The notes under the pieces: generated by a model | What the model was told of the DNA's origin: nothing | The model's input: only the letters and a program-made list of their open reading frames with translations | Databases searched by the model: none | Part shown: piece by piece, positions 16,165 through 25,878 of the stretch | Position numbering within the stretch: position 1 is the stretch's first letter | Layout of the letters: each line of letters starts with the position of its first letter | Program-made: the position numbers and the translations under genes | NCBI GenBank assembly: GCA_029975435.1 | Contig: JARKPC010000125.1 | Location: 1-39,531, forward strand | DNA: 39,531 nucleotides | From: Propionivibrio sp. | GTDB taxonomy: Bacteria; Pseudomonadota; Gammaproteobacteria; Burkholderiales; Rhodocyclaceae | Direction of reading: 5' to 3'

Positions 16165-16668
16165 ATGAAGGTCCTGCCAAGAAACCTGTTGTTCTGCGCG
16201 GTTTTCGCGAGCGCGATGGTGTGTGCGCAGGAGCGGATAGGGGAACCGCAGGGTGAGACAACGGAAAAGGCATTTCTGGGAATCACCGATCCGGAAATGC
16301 TCGGGGCCATTGCGCAGGCGCGTGCGAGCCTGGATCAGTTCCTGGAACTCGCCGAGCATCCCGAACCCGGCATGTCGGTGTTCAAGATGAAGGTGGTGAT
16401 CCGGGACGGCGAGAACATCGAGTTTTTCTGGGTCACTCCGTTCCGTCGCGCCGAAGACGGGTTTGAGGGGGTGCTGGCCAACGAGCCGGATTTCGTCCGG
16501 AATGTGCGGCTCGGGGAAACCATCCGTTTTACGCGGGATGATGTGACCGACTGGGGCTATGTCCGTAATGGCCGCCAGGTGGGCAGCTTCACCTCATGCG
16601 TCCTGTTCAAGTATCTGCAGCCGCAGCTTGTCGATTACTTGCGCAGGACCAATGGTTTCGACTGCTGA
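16165..16668 (+). CDS. Exported DUF2314 protein
   Basis: The 167-residue product has a signal peptide (MKVLPRNLLFCAVFASAMVCAQ). It ends with a DUF2314 domain: EFFWVTPFRRAEDGFEGVLAN, the block NEPDFVRNVRLGETIRF, then DDVTDWGYVRNGRQVGSFT. The family is widespread and without an established function; its fold often occurs in exported or cytosolic proteins of unknown role. The start at 16165 is chosen because it gives the signal peptide; the longer open frame upstream is not hydrophobic and enters the serC promoter region. The gene is alone on the plus strand, divergent from serC and convergent with panC, 9 bases apart. Confidence 0.8.
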   Translation: MKVLPRNLLFCAVFASAMVCAQERIGEPQGETTEKAFLGITDPEMLGAIAQARASLDQFLELAEHPEPGMSVFKMKVVIRDGENIEFFWVTPFRRAEDGFEGVLANEPDFVRNVRLGETIRFTRDDVTDWGYVRNGRQVGSFTSCVLFKYLQPQLVDYLRRTNGFDC

Positions 16669-16677
16669 GACCGGGCG

Positions 16678-18319
<1,642 letters not shown>

Positions 18320-18322
18320 GGA

Positions 18323-18979
18323 TCAGTCCCCTCTGTTGAAGTATTCGCGCGGTCCGCGCATGGCGTCGATGCGCTGGACCAGAAGCAGGAAATCGTCAGG
18401 GTTATCGACGAAGTTCAGGTTTTCCGAATTGACCACCATGACGGGAGCCGCCTTGTAGTCATGGAAAAAGCGGGTATAGCTCTCGCCGAGAAGCGTCAGG
18501 TAGTCGTCGCCGATCTTTCGCTCCATGTCGACGCCGCGCTTCCTCACGCGGCTGATCAGTGTCTCCGGCCTGGCCTGCAGGTAGATCACCAGGTCCGGCG
18601 CGGCGCTGGCTTGCTGGGAGACGCGGTCATAGATCTGGCGGTACAGCCGGTATTCGTCCTCGCTGAGCGTCAGGCTGGCGAACAGCAGTTCCTTTTCCAT
18701 CAGGTAGTCGCTGACCACCGTGCGCGGGAACAGGTCCGGCTGCGCCAGGTCGCGCATCTGGTCCAGCCGCTGGAACAGGAAGAACAATTGCGTCTGCAGC
18801 GCGTAACGCTGCTGGTTCTGGTAGAAGCGGGCCAGGAAGGGATTGGCCTCCGGTTGCTCGAGCAGGAGGTCCGCTTCGAGATGCTCGGCCAGGCGCCGGG
18901 CCAGGCTGGTCTTGCCGACGCCAATGGGGCCTTCGACGACGATGTGGCGGGCGGAGGCCAGCAGCTTGCGATGCGTCAT
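18323..18979 (-). CDS. Deoxynucleoside kinase family protein
   Basis: The 218-residue protein has a P-loop at residues 17-24 (GPIGVGKTS), the LLEQPEANPFLARFY block with the catalytic-type acidic residue, FFLFQRLDQM, and the arginine-rich lid segment RVRKRGVDMERKIG. This is the deoxyadenosine/deoxyguanosine kinase family, which salvages deoxynucleosides by ATP-dependent 5'-phosphorylation. Base specificity cannot be read. The gene sits just before panB, as in many betaproteobacteria, where folK and this kinase are often neighbours. Here a chemotaxis receptor gene separates them. Confidence 0.88.
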   Translation of the reverse strand: MTHRKLLASARHIVVEGPIGVGKTSLARRLAEHLEADLLLEQPEANPFLARFYQNQQRYALQTQLFFLFQRLDQMRDLAQPDLFPRTVVSDYLMEKELLFASLTLSEDEYRLYRQIYDRVSQQASAAPDLVIYLQARPETLISRVRKRGVDMERKIGDDYLTLLGESYTRFFHDYKAAPVMVVNSENLNFVDNPDDFLLLVQRIDAMRGPREYFNRGD

Positions 18980-18998
18980 GTCCGTACGTCCGGCGCCA

Positions 18999-20117
18999 TT
19001 AGTTCTGCAGGCAGAGTTGGTCCGGCGCTTTCTCGCCGTGCTGTGCCATGCGTTCGAGGCATTCCTGCACCGTGACGCTCGCCGCCTCCATCTGTTCGAC
19101 GGCGGCCAGTCCTCCGGCGAAATCGCCGGCCTGGTAAGCCTCGATGGCGGCTTTGCCCTGACGGTGGACCTCGGCGTGCGGGGTCTCCATCGACCGGTAG
19201 CCGTCGAGGTGCGAGAAGCGTGCTTTCCCTTCACCCTCGTAGTACCAGTGCCCGAGACGGCACGTCGTCTGGCTGGCGATTTCGTCGGCGCGCTTGTCCT
19301 GTTGTCCCATGAATACCTGGTAGATCTCGAACTTGAATACCAGGTGGTCGATCTTGGCCAGTTCGACAAAGCTGCGCAAGGCCGCCACGGCGATCGTCTG
19401 CTCCATTTTTTGCGCGATGTGGGTAATGCCGCTGATGTCTGATGAGGCTTGCTCTCCCTGCGAACTGAATGCTTCCGACTGTTCTGCCAGTTGGCCGATG
19501 CTGCTGTTGGCGGAGGAAGTCTCGCTCTGGATGTTCGACACCAGTTGCGAAATGTCGGCCGTGGCGCGCGTCGTGCGCTCCGCCAGCTTGCGCACTTCAT
19601 CGGCGACGACAGCGAAGCCGCGGCCGGCTTCGCCGGCGCGGGCCGCCTCGATTGCGGCGTTGAGCGCCAACAGGTTGGTCTGGTCGGCGATTTCCTTGAT
19701 CAGATTGACGATGCCGCCAATCTGCTCGGCGCTGTTGCGCAGGCTGATGACCTTTTCCATCGCGCTGCGCGAGTTGCTGGCCAACTGGTTCAGATCGCGG
19801 CTGATCGAATGCACCGAATCGCGGCTGGCGCTGGTCATGGTCCCCGCTTCGACACTGCCTCTTCGCTCCTCGAGCAGGTTGCCGGCCAGCGCGGCCAGGG
19901 TCTGCTGCGATTCGACCAGCGACGAACGGTAAGAGCGCAGCGACGTGAATAGCCTTTGAAATTCCTGGTTGCGCTGTTCGGTACCGGAACAGCGTTGCAC
20001 GCTTTCGTCACGCTGCTTTTCGACAGCGGCGAGTTGTTCGCGCAGAGCACGATTTTCCTGGGTAAGTTCTCCGACCCTGCGTTCGAGTTCACTGATTTTC
20101 TTGTTGTTGCCAAACAT
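18999..20117 (-). CDS. Soluble methyl-accepting chemotaxis protein with C-terminal CZB zinc-binding domain
   Basis: The 372-residue protein has no membrane segment. It opens with a coiled coil (residues 5-60), followed by a receptor signalling domain whose tip is [20 protein letters not shown] (141-160) with [21 protein letters not shown]. It ends with a CZB domain: [19 protein letters not shown] (His258), CRLGHWYY (Cys286), HAEVH (His314 and His318), the zinc ligands of the family. Known CZB receptors sense zinc or hypochlorous acid through the cysteine-zinc site. It probably signals to CheA from the cytoplasm. GGAGGG lies 7 bases before the ATG. The gene interrupts the folK-kinase-pan series and has its own candidate promoter. 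Confidence 0.93.
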   Translation of the reverse strand: MFGNNKKISELERRVGELTQENRALREQLAAVEKQRDESVQRCSGTEQRNQEFQRLFTSLRSYRSSLVESQQTLAALAGNLLEERRGSVEAGTMTSASRDSVHSISRDLNQLASNSRSAMEKVISLRNSAEQIGGIVNLIKEIADQTNLLALNAAIEAARAGEAGRGFAVVADEVRKLAERTTRATADISQLVSNIQSETSSANSSIGQLAEQSEAFSSQGEQASSDISGITHIAQKMEQTIAVAALRSFVELAKIDHLVFKFEIYQVFMGQQDKRADEIASQTTCRLGHWYYEGEGKARFSHLDGYRSMETPHAEVHRQGKAAIEAYQAGDFAGGLAAVEQMEAASVTVQECLERMAQHGEKAPDQLCLQN

Positions 20118-20182
20118 GCGCTTTCCCTCCGTGTCGTTACTCTGAAGACGACCGGTTGTACCGGACGCCAGAAATCGCGCCT

Positions 20183-20213
20183 AGCATACACAGGGCAACC
20201 CAAAAATGGTCAA
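20183..20213 (-). promoter_or_regulatory. Possible promoter of the CZB receptor gene
   Basis: On the minus strand TTGACC (20208-20213, five of six to TTGACA) and TATGCT (20183-20188, four of six) are 19 bases apart, a long but tolerated spacing, about 65 bases upstream of the start. It lies in the 119-base gap after folK, so the receptor gene may be transcribed independently. Confidence 0.35.
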
Positions 20214-20236
20214 GTTTCAGGAAGGGCGCCATTGAT

Positions 20237-20719
20237 TCAAGCGGCCAGCTTCTCGATGGGCTGCATGCTCACCGCAGGCAACCAGGCGGCGGCGCTGCCG
20301 CGTCCGGGGATGGCGCAGCCCGGAGCGATTTCCACCAGCGGTGCCAGAACGAAGGCGCGCAGGTGCATGCGCGGGTGCGGCAGCTGCAGTTCCGGTGTGT
20401 CGAGCGTTTCGCCCTCGTAAAGCAGCAGGTCGAGATCGAGCGTGCGTGGGGCATGTCGATAGTCGCGCCGCCGGCCGAATTGTGCCTCGATGGAGAACAG
20501 GGCCGCGAGGAGCGCCTGCGGCGCAAGCGAAGTCTCCAGCGCGGCGACGGCATTGATGAAATCCGGTTGCCCATGGATGCCGACCGGAGCGGTACGGTAC
20601 AGGGAGGACGCGCGCAGCAGGCGGGACCCTGGCAGTCGTGCCAAAGCCTCCAACGCGGCGCGGACCTGCGCGACGGGATCGGCGAGGTTGGCGCCGAGGG
20701 CGACGAAAGCCAGTGGCAT
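20237..20719 (-). CDS. folK: 6-hydroxymethyl-7,8-dihydropterin pyrophosphokinase
   Basis: The enzyme transfers pyrophosphate from ATP to hydroxymethyl-dihydropterin in folate synthesis. The 160-residue protein has the family signatures: FVALGANLADPVAQV, SSLYRTAPVG, QPDFINAVAAL, and the metal-binding TLDLDLLLY (DLD) followed by LPHPRMHLRAFVLAPL. The start at 20719 (MPLAFVALG) is the conserved one; a longer frame continues into pcnB in another reading frame and is not coding. It follows pcnB by 13 bases, so the two are co-transcribed. Confidence 0.95.
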   Translation of the reverse strand: MPLAFVALGANLADPVAQVRAALEALARLPGSRLLRASSLYRTAPVGIHGQPDFINAVAALETSLAPQALLAALFSIEAQFGRRRDYRHAPRTLDLDLLLYEGETLDTPELQLPHPRMHLRAFVLAPLVEIAPGCAIPGRGSAAAWLPAVSMQPIEKLAA

Positions 20720-20732
20720 TGGGAATCTCGAA

Positions 20733-22085
20733 TTACGGAGTGGTTTCCGCAGGCGTCGATTGTTCGGGCTTGCGCTTGCGGCGCCGGCGTTTTTTCTTTT
20801 CGTCCGGCTTCTGCGGCAGCAGCATGGCAGCCCGCGTTTCGCCGTCGGCGTCGAGGAAGTCCGACCACCACTCTGCGAGTTCCGCCTCGACCTCGCCGGA
20901 TTCGGCGCGCAGCAGCAGGAAATCCAGGCTGGCCTTGAAGCGTGGCTGCTCCAACAGGGCATACGGACGCTTGCCGGAGCGTTGCTCGAAGCGCGGCTGC
21001 ACCGACCAGATGTCCTTGATATCGCCGGCGACGCGGCGCGTGATGGCCAACTTTTCGGCCTGCACCTCGAGTACTTCGTCCATGGCCTGGAAAAGCGCGG
21101 GAATCGGGCGTTCACCTCCGGACTTGAGAGCCTCCCATTTGGCCAGAACTTCGTGCCAGAGCAACGTGGCGAACAGGAAACCCGGGGATATCGGTTTGCC
21201 TTCACGGACGCGCCGGTCGGTATTTTCGAGCGCCAGCATGACGAAGCACTCGCCGAGCGGTTGGTCGAGGATTACGTCGAGCATCGGCAGCAGGCCGTGA
21301 TGCAACCCCTCGGCGCGCAATTGCTGGACACATTTCACGGCCTGGCCGGACGTCAGCAGTTTGAGCATCTCGTCGAACAGGCGAGAAGGCGGGATATTTC
21401 CCACCAGTTCGGCGAGTTCTCCGATCGGTCGGCGCGTGGCCGGTTCGATCGCGAAATCCAGCTTCGCGGCCAGACGGACGGCGCGCAGCATGCGCACCGG
21501 GTCTTCGCGATAGCGGGTCGCCGGGTCGCCGATCATGCGCAGCGTTTTCTGCTTCAGGTCGGCGAGGCCGTGGTGGTAGTCGACTACCGTTTCCGCAACC
21601 GGATCGTAATACAGGGCATTGACCGTGAAGTCGCGGCGCGCCGCATCCTCTTTCTGGGAACCGAACACGTTGTCGCGCAACACCCGGCCCTGCTCGTCGG
21701 TGTGCGCCCGGTGGCTGTCCTGCTGCCCGTGATGGCCGCGAAAGGTGGTGACCTCGATGGTCTCCTGACCCATCATGACATGCACGATCTGGAAGCGGCG
21801 GCCGATGATGCGCGAGCGCCGGAAGCACTGGCGCACCTGTTCCGGGGTGGCGTCGGTGGCTACGTCGAAATCCTTGGGCTTGAAGCCGGCCAGCAGGTCG
21901 CGCACGGCGCCGCCGACGACGTAGGCCTGGTAGCCGTTTTCCTGCAGGGTTTCGACGGTGCGCCTGCTGCCGCTGCTGATGGCGTCGCGGCGGATGCCGT
22001 GCTTGCTGTGGGGGATTACCGAGGGATCCCCCGTGTGTCCGGGTGCCTTGCGGCCGAGGACTCGGGAAATGAATTTGCGAATCAT
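20733..22085 (-). CDS. pcnB: Poly(A) polymerase I
   Basis: The enzyme adds 3' poly(A) tails that mark RNA for decay. The 450-residue protein has the nucleotidyltransferase core with YVVGGAVRDLL and the catalytic DFD (72-74 in FKPKDFDVATDAT). The ARRDFTVNALYYD block and the RNA-binding and helical domains (RMIGDPATRYREDPVRMLRA region) are also present. The tail is strongly basic and Lys/Arg-rich (PDEKKKRRRRKRKPEQ), as in other betaproteobacterial PcnB proteins. It is distinguished from CCA-adding enzymes by the PcnB-type length and tail, though the two families are close. It is transcribed together with folK. Confidence 0.92.
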   Translation of the reverse strand: MIRKFISRVLGRKAPGHTGDPSVIPHSKHGIRRDAISSGSRRTVETLQENGYQAYVVGGAVRDLLAGFKPKDFDVATDATPEQVRQCFRRSRIIGRRFQIVHVMMGQETIEVTTFRGHHGQQDSHRAHTDEQGRVLRDNVFGSQKEDAARRDFTVNALYYDPVAETVVDYHHGLADLKQKTLRMIGDPATRYREDPVRMLRAVRLAAKLDFAIEPATRRPIGELAELVGNIPPSRLFDEMLKLLTSGQAVKCVQQLRAEGLHHGLLPMLDVILDQPLGECFVMLALENTDRRVREGKPISPGFLFATLLWHEVLAKWEALKSGGERPIPALFQAMDEVLEVQAEKLAITRRVAGDIKDIWSVQPRFEQRSGKRPYALLEQPRFKASLDFLLLRAESGEVEAELAEWWSDFLDADGETRAAMLLPQKPDEKKKRRRRKRKPEQSTPAETTP

Positions 22086-22196
22086 CGCTGGTTTATTCTT
22101 GCTCTTGGGGTGCGGCTAAAAGGTTGAATGATAACCGAATTCGGAGGAGGGGGAGGATCTCGGGAATCCCGGTTGGTCTTGCCGTCTACGCTTCGA

Positions 22197-22862
22197 TCAG
22201 CCGTGGAGTTTCAACACCGGCCAGCCGGCGGCCTGCGCGTGGGCGAGGAGCGTGGGGTCGGGATCGACGGCCACCGGGTCGCTGACGCGCGAGAGCAGCG
22301 GCAGGTCGTTGAGCGAGTCGCTGTAGAACCAGCTGCGTTCGAAGTTGCTCCACCAGAAGCCCATCGATTCCAGCCAGGCTTCGACACGCGTGATCTTGCC
22401 GTCGCGGAAAGCCGGTGTGCCGCGCGGCTTGCCGGTGAATTGGCCGTTTTCCTGTGCCGGAATCGTGGCGATCAGGTTCGATATGCCGAATTCGAGGCAG
22501 ATCGGCCCGGTGACGAAGCTGTTGGTGGCGGTGACCAGGGCGCACAGGTCGCCGTCGGCGAGGTGCCGATTGACCAGCGCCCGTGCACGGTCGTTGATGA
22601 TCGGGCGGATGCAGGTGGTCATGAATTCGTCGTTCCAGGCGTCGAGTTGAGAACGCGTGTGGCGTGCCAGCGGATGCAGCTGGAAATCCAGGAACTCATG
22701 GATGTCGAGCGTGCCGGCTTTGTACTGCGCATAGAAATACTCGTTCTTTGCTTCGTGTACTTCAGGGTCGAGCACTCCCTTGGTAATCAGGAATTGTGCC
22801 CATTCGAAGTCGCTGTCGCCGGACAGCAGGGTGTTGTCGAGATCGAACAATGCAAGGTTCAT
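22197..22862 (-). CDS. HAD-superfamily hydrolase, subfamily IB (SerB-like phosphatase)
   Basis: This 221-residue phosphatase has FDLDNTLLSGDSD (nucleophile and acid/base aspartates), a helical cap, LVTATNSFVTGPI (motif II), and FYSDSLNDLPLLSRV (metal-binding motif). It is the same HAD-IB type and length as the protein at 1127-1792. This copy sits between hda and pcnB, the conserved location in Rhodocyclales and relatives, so it is probably the ancestral copy. A phosphoserine or phosphohistidinol-like substrate is possible but cannot be read. It starts 9 bases after the hda stop and is likely co-transcribed with it. Confidence 0.88.
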   Translation of the reverse strand: MNLALFDLDNTLLSGDSDFEWAQFLITKGVLDPEVHEAKNEYFYAQYKAGTLDIHEFLDFQLHPLARHTRSQLDAWNDEFMTTCIRPIINDRARALVNRHLADGDLCALVTATNSFVTGPICLEFGISNLIATIPAQENGQFTGKPRGTPAFRDGKITRVEAWLESMGFWWSNFERSWFYSDSLNDLPLLSRVSDPVAVDPDPTLLAHAQAAGWPVLKLHG

Positions 22863-22871
22863 GGTGCCGTC

Positions 22872-23537
22872 TCAAAATGGAGAGTGTTGCAGGACTTCGC
22901 GCAGCAGGGGCAGCGTGATCGGCCGCTTGTGCTCCAGCGAATACCGGTCCAGCGCAACGAGGAAGGCCATCAGGCTGCGCATGTCGCGCGGTACGCGGGC
23001 CAGCAGGTAGTCGAGCGCTCCGGCCGGCAGGGTCAGTCCGCGGGCGGTGGCCTGCGCGGACAGCGCCGAGATTTTTTCCTCATCGCGCAAAGTGTGCAGT
23101 CGGAAGATCAGCCCGGAACCGAGCCGGGTACGCAGATCCTCGCGCAGCTCGAGTTGCAGCGGCGGTTGCGAGGCCGCCGTCAAGAGACGTCCGCCATTGG
23201 CGCGCAGACGGTTGAACAGATTGAACAAGGCAATCTGCCCGGAGGCGTCGAGTGCGTCGACATTGTCCACCGCGAAGTGGTCCGATGCGTCGCCTGTCAC
23301 TTCATCCATTCCAGGCAGGTCGGGGAAGGCGCTGGCGTCCACGTAGTGGGTGGTGCAGGCACGCAGCAGATGCGTCTTCCCCGCGCCGGATTCGCCCCAC
23401 AGGAACAGGAATGGCTCGTGTCTGCGCACGCGCGTCCAGGCCGCCAGCGCGGTCAGCGCTTCGGCGTTTCCACCGGGAACGAAGTTGTCGAGGCTGGGCG
23501 GGTTTTCCGGCAGCAAATCAAGGACTAATTGGCGCAT
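22872..23537 (-). CDS. hda: DnaA regulatory inactivator Hda
   Basis: Hda is a DnaA-like AAA+ protein that works with the DNA-loaded sliding clamp to promote hydrolysis of DnaA-bound ATP after initiation. The 221-residue protein starts MRQLVLDLLPENPPSLDNFVPG, where QLVLDL (3-8) is the clamp-binding motif. It has Walker A GESGAGKTH and the sensor/arginine-finger region VPRDMRSLMAFLVALDRYS. It lacks the DNA-binding domain IV of DnaA. The Walker B block reads AVDNVDALD, with Asn where many members have a second Asp. The start at 23537 is chosen for the clamp motif. It is divergent from purM. Confidence 0.93.
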   Translation of the reverse strand: MRQLVLDLLPENPPSLDNFVPGGNAEALTALAAWTRVRRHEPFLFLWGESGAGKTHLLRACTTHYVDASAFPDLPGMDEVTGDASDHFAVDNVDALDASGQIALFNLFNRLRANGGRLLTAASQPPLQLELREDLRTRLGSGLIFRLHTLRDEEKISALSAQATARGLTLPAGALDYLLARVPRDMRSLMAFLVALDRYSLEHKRPITLPLLREVLQHSPF

Positions 23538-23587
23538 GGGAGAGGCGCGCAGAGGCGGGCAACTGCACGCAGAACCGGGATTTCGGA

Positions 23588-23593
23588 TAAAAT
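23588..23593 (+). promoter_or_regulatory. Possible -10 box of the purM promoter
   Basis: TAAAAT (five of six to TATAAT) lies 70 bases upstream of the purM start in the 125-base gap with divergent hda. The corresponding -35 region has no good match, so this is a weak assignment. Confidence 0.35.
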
Positions 23594-23662
23594 TCACGCT
23601 TTTCGCAACGAGCCACGGATTCTACCACCACCGTGCGCTCAACCCTCGTTCGGGACCTCAAG

Positions 23663-24718
23663 ATGACACAGCAATCGCCGCATTCCTCCCCATCCCTTTC
23701 CTATCGCGATGCCGGAGTGGATATCGATGCCGGAGACGCCCTCGTCGAACGCATCAAGCCGTTCGCCAAGAAGACATTGCGCGAAGGTGTCCTCGGCGGT
23801 CTCGGCGGCTTTGGTGCGCTGTTTGAAGTACCCAAGCGTTACCGCGAGCCGGTGCTGGTGTCCGGGACCGACGGGGTGGGCACCAAGCTCAAGCTGGCCT
23901 TCGACCTGAAGCGCCACGATACGGTCGGTATCGACCTGGTAGCCATGAGCGTCAACGACGTCCTGGTGCAGGGCGCTGAACCGCTGTTCTTCCTGGATTA
24001 TTTCGCCTGCGGCAAGCTCGATGTGGATGTCGCGGCCAGCGTCATCCAGGGCGTCGCCAAGGGGTGCGAATATGGCGGCTGCGCGCTGATCGGCGGTGAA
24101 ACGGCCGAGATGCCCGGCATGTATCCGGAAGGCGAATACGACCTGGCCGGCTTTGCCGTGGGCGTCGTCGAAAAATCGGCCGTGATTACCGGCAAGGACA
24201 TCGTGGCCGGCGACGTGGTGCTCGGCCTGCCATCCTCCGGCGCGCATTCCAACGGCTATTCGCTGGTGCGCAAGATTCTCTCCGTGGCCAAACCCGACCT
24301 GAACGCTCCGTTCGACGGGGATCGTACCCTGGCCGACGCGATCATGGAACCGACACGCATCTACGTGAAGCCGATGTTGGCCCTGATGGCCGAGTTGCCG
24401 GTCAAGGGCATGGCGCACATCACCGGCGGCGGTTTAACCGAAAACGTGCCGCGCGTACTGCCGGCCAATGTCAAGGCGGTGATCGACCAGTCGGCCTGGC
24501 AGCGTCCCAGACTCTTCCAGTGGCTGCAGAGCGCCGGCAACGTGGCCGAGAGCGAAATGCACCGCGTGTTCAACTGCGGTATCGGCATGTGCGTCGTCGT
24601 GGCCAGGGAAAATGTGCAACAGGCGCTGACACTGCTGCGTGCCGCCGGAGAGAATGCGCTCGAAATCGGCCGTATCGAGGCTCGCCAGGACGGCGAGGCG
24701 CAAACCATCGTCGTCTGA
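23663..24718 (+). CDS. purM: Phosphoribosylformylglycinamidine cyclo-ligase (AIR synthetase)
   Basis: The enzyme closes the imidazole ring with ATP to make aminoimidazole ribonucleotide, the fifth step of purine synthesis. The 351-residue protein has [16 protein letters not shown], the ATP-binding [61 protein letters not shown] and [10 protein letters not shown], the complete set of PurM blocks. The ATG at 23663 is chosen over a GTG at 23633 because the family starts close to it. The LysE-family gene follows 5 bases after the stop. Confidence 0.96.
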   Translation: MTQQSPHSSPSLSYRDAGVDIDAGDALVERIKPFAKKTLREGVLGGLGGFGALFEVPKRYREPVLVSGTDGVGTKLKLAFDLKRHDTVGIDLVAMSVNDVLVQGAEPLFFLDYFACGKLDVDVAASVIQGVAKGCEYGGCALIGGETAEMPGMYPEGEYDLAGFAVGVVEKSAVITGKDIVAGDVVLGLPSSGAHSNGYSLVRKILSVAKPDLNAPFDGDRTLADAIMEPTRIYVKPMLALMAELPVKGMAHITGGGLTENVPRVLPANVKAVIDQSAWQRPRLFQWLQSAGNVAESEMHRVFNCGIGMCVVVARENVQQALTLLRAAGENALEIGRIEARQDGEAQTIVV

Positions 24719-24723
24719 CCGGA

Positions 24724-25353
24724 ATGCTGCTCGGCCCCGAGCAATTCCTCGGTTTCCTCGCGGCGGCGATGCTGATCACCGTGTCGCCAGGGCCGGACAA
24801 CCTGATGGTGCTCGGCTTCGGCATCTCGCGCGGACGTGCCGAGGGTATTGCCTTCGGCCTCGGCTGTGGGCTCGGTTGCCTGAGCCACACCCTGCTGGCG
24901 ACGCTCGGTGTCAGCGCGCTGATCGCGGCTTCGCCTGCCGCGTTCCTGACCCTGAAAATCTGCGGTGGACTTTATCTGATCTGGCTCGGCGTCCAGGCGC
25001 TGCGCAGCCGAGGTCAGGTTAAAGTGACGGAAGCCACGGGCGGAGACGATTCACTGGCCCGTCTTTTTACCCGGGGAATGTTGGCCAACGCCATCAACCC
25101 CAAGGTTGTCCTGTTCTTCCTCTCCTTCTTGCCGCAATTTGTCATCGCCGAACACGGCCATATTGCCTGGCAGACGGCACAGTTGGGCCTGGTGTTCACC
25201 GTTCAGGCGGCGCTGTTGTTCGCCCTGCTGGGTTACTTTTCGGGCAGCGTCGGGCAATGGCTGCAACGCCACGGCCGCGCTGGCGTATGGCTCGATTGGC
25301 TGGCGGGGACGATCTTCGTGGCCCTCGGCGTGCGGCTGATCGCGGCGCGTTGA
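24724..25353 (+). CDS. LysE/RhtB-family amino-acid exporter
   Basis: The 209-residue membrane protein has about six hydrophobic segments and the LysE-family N-terminal signature LITVSPGPDNLMVLGFGIS, with GLGCGLGCLSHTLLATLG and GLYLIWLGVQALRS. The loop ANAINPKVVLFFLSFLPQFV is also diagnostic. Members export amino acids (lysine, homoserine, threonine) or their analogues; the substrate here is unknown. It begins 5 bases after the purM stop, with GACCGGA just upstream and no strong Shine-Dalgarno, so translational coupling to purM is likely. It converges on the small hypothetical gene. Confidence 0.9.
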   Translation: MLLGPEQFLGFLAAAMLITVSPGPDNLMVLGFGISRGRAEGIAFGLGCGLGCLSHTLLATLGVSALIAASPAAFLTLKICGGLYLIWLGVQALRSRGQVKVTEATGGDDSLARLFTRGMLANAINPKVVLFFLSFLPQFVIAEHGHIAWQTAQLGLVFTVQAALLFALLGYFSGSVGQWLQRHGRAGVWLDWLAGTIFVALGVRLIAAR

Positions 25354-25362
25354 GCGCCGGCG

Positions 25363-25686
25363 TTACGCCTCCGTGTCGATCTCCGGGTAAGGTCCCGATT
25401 TGCGGCGGCTGGGCGTGGCCCGTGTGTCGAGCAGCACGTCCTGCTGGTTCTGGCGGCGGTCTTGCCGTCGGCGTTCTTCGTAGGCGTCGGAACGGCGATG
25501 TTCCAAACGTTGCTGGTCGTTCGCGGCGTCTTTCGCCTGCTTTTCCATGAGCCGGGAGCGCGCACGAGCCAGCGCGTCGCGGCTGGCGGCGAGGCTGTCG
25601 ACCGGTTCAGCCCGCTGTTCTTCGGCGGGCGATTGCTGCATCTTCTGCTTGAAGAACCGGAACACGGCTTCTTCCGGGATTCTCAT
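25363..25686 (-). CDS. Small, highly charged hypothetical protein
   Basis: The 107-residue product starts MRIPEEAVFRFFKQKMQQ with AAGGA 6 bases upstream of the ATG at 25686. The rest is almost entirely helical and polar: an Ala/Arg-rich stretch (SLAASRDALARARSRLMEKQ), then EHRRSDAYEERRRQDRRQNQQ, and an acidic/proline end. There is no membrane segment or known motif, and I do not recognise the family. A longer frame to 25914 continues upstream but reads into the divergent RND operon leader and has no ribosome-binding site. It converges on lysE, 9 bases from its stop. Confidence 0.6.
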   Translation of the reverse strand: MRIPEEAVFRFFKQKMQQSPAEEQRAEPVDSLAASRDALARARSRLMEKQAKDAANDQQRLEHRRSDAYEERRRQDRRQNQQDVLLDTRATPSRRKSGPYPEIDTEA

Positions 25687-25878
25687 GGGCGATCCTTGGC
25701 TTTCCGTGAATCTGAATGATGTAACGGACTCATTTGTCTCATCTTTAGAGGCCAATCGCGGATAGTGTGAAAGAATCGTGATGCCGCCCGGTGCTGTCCA
25801 ATTGATTGTTGCTTGGGTACACTGGCCAGTTTCTGCCTGTAGGGGCGGCTTCTTGACTTCCCCTTTTTTCCAACTCGC

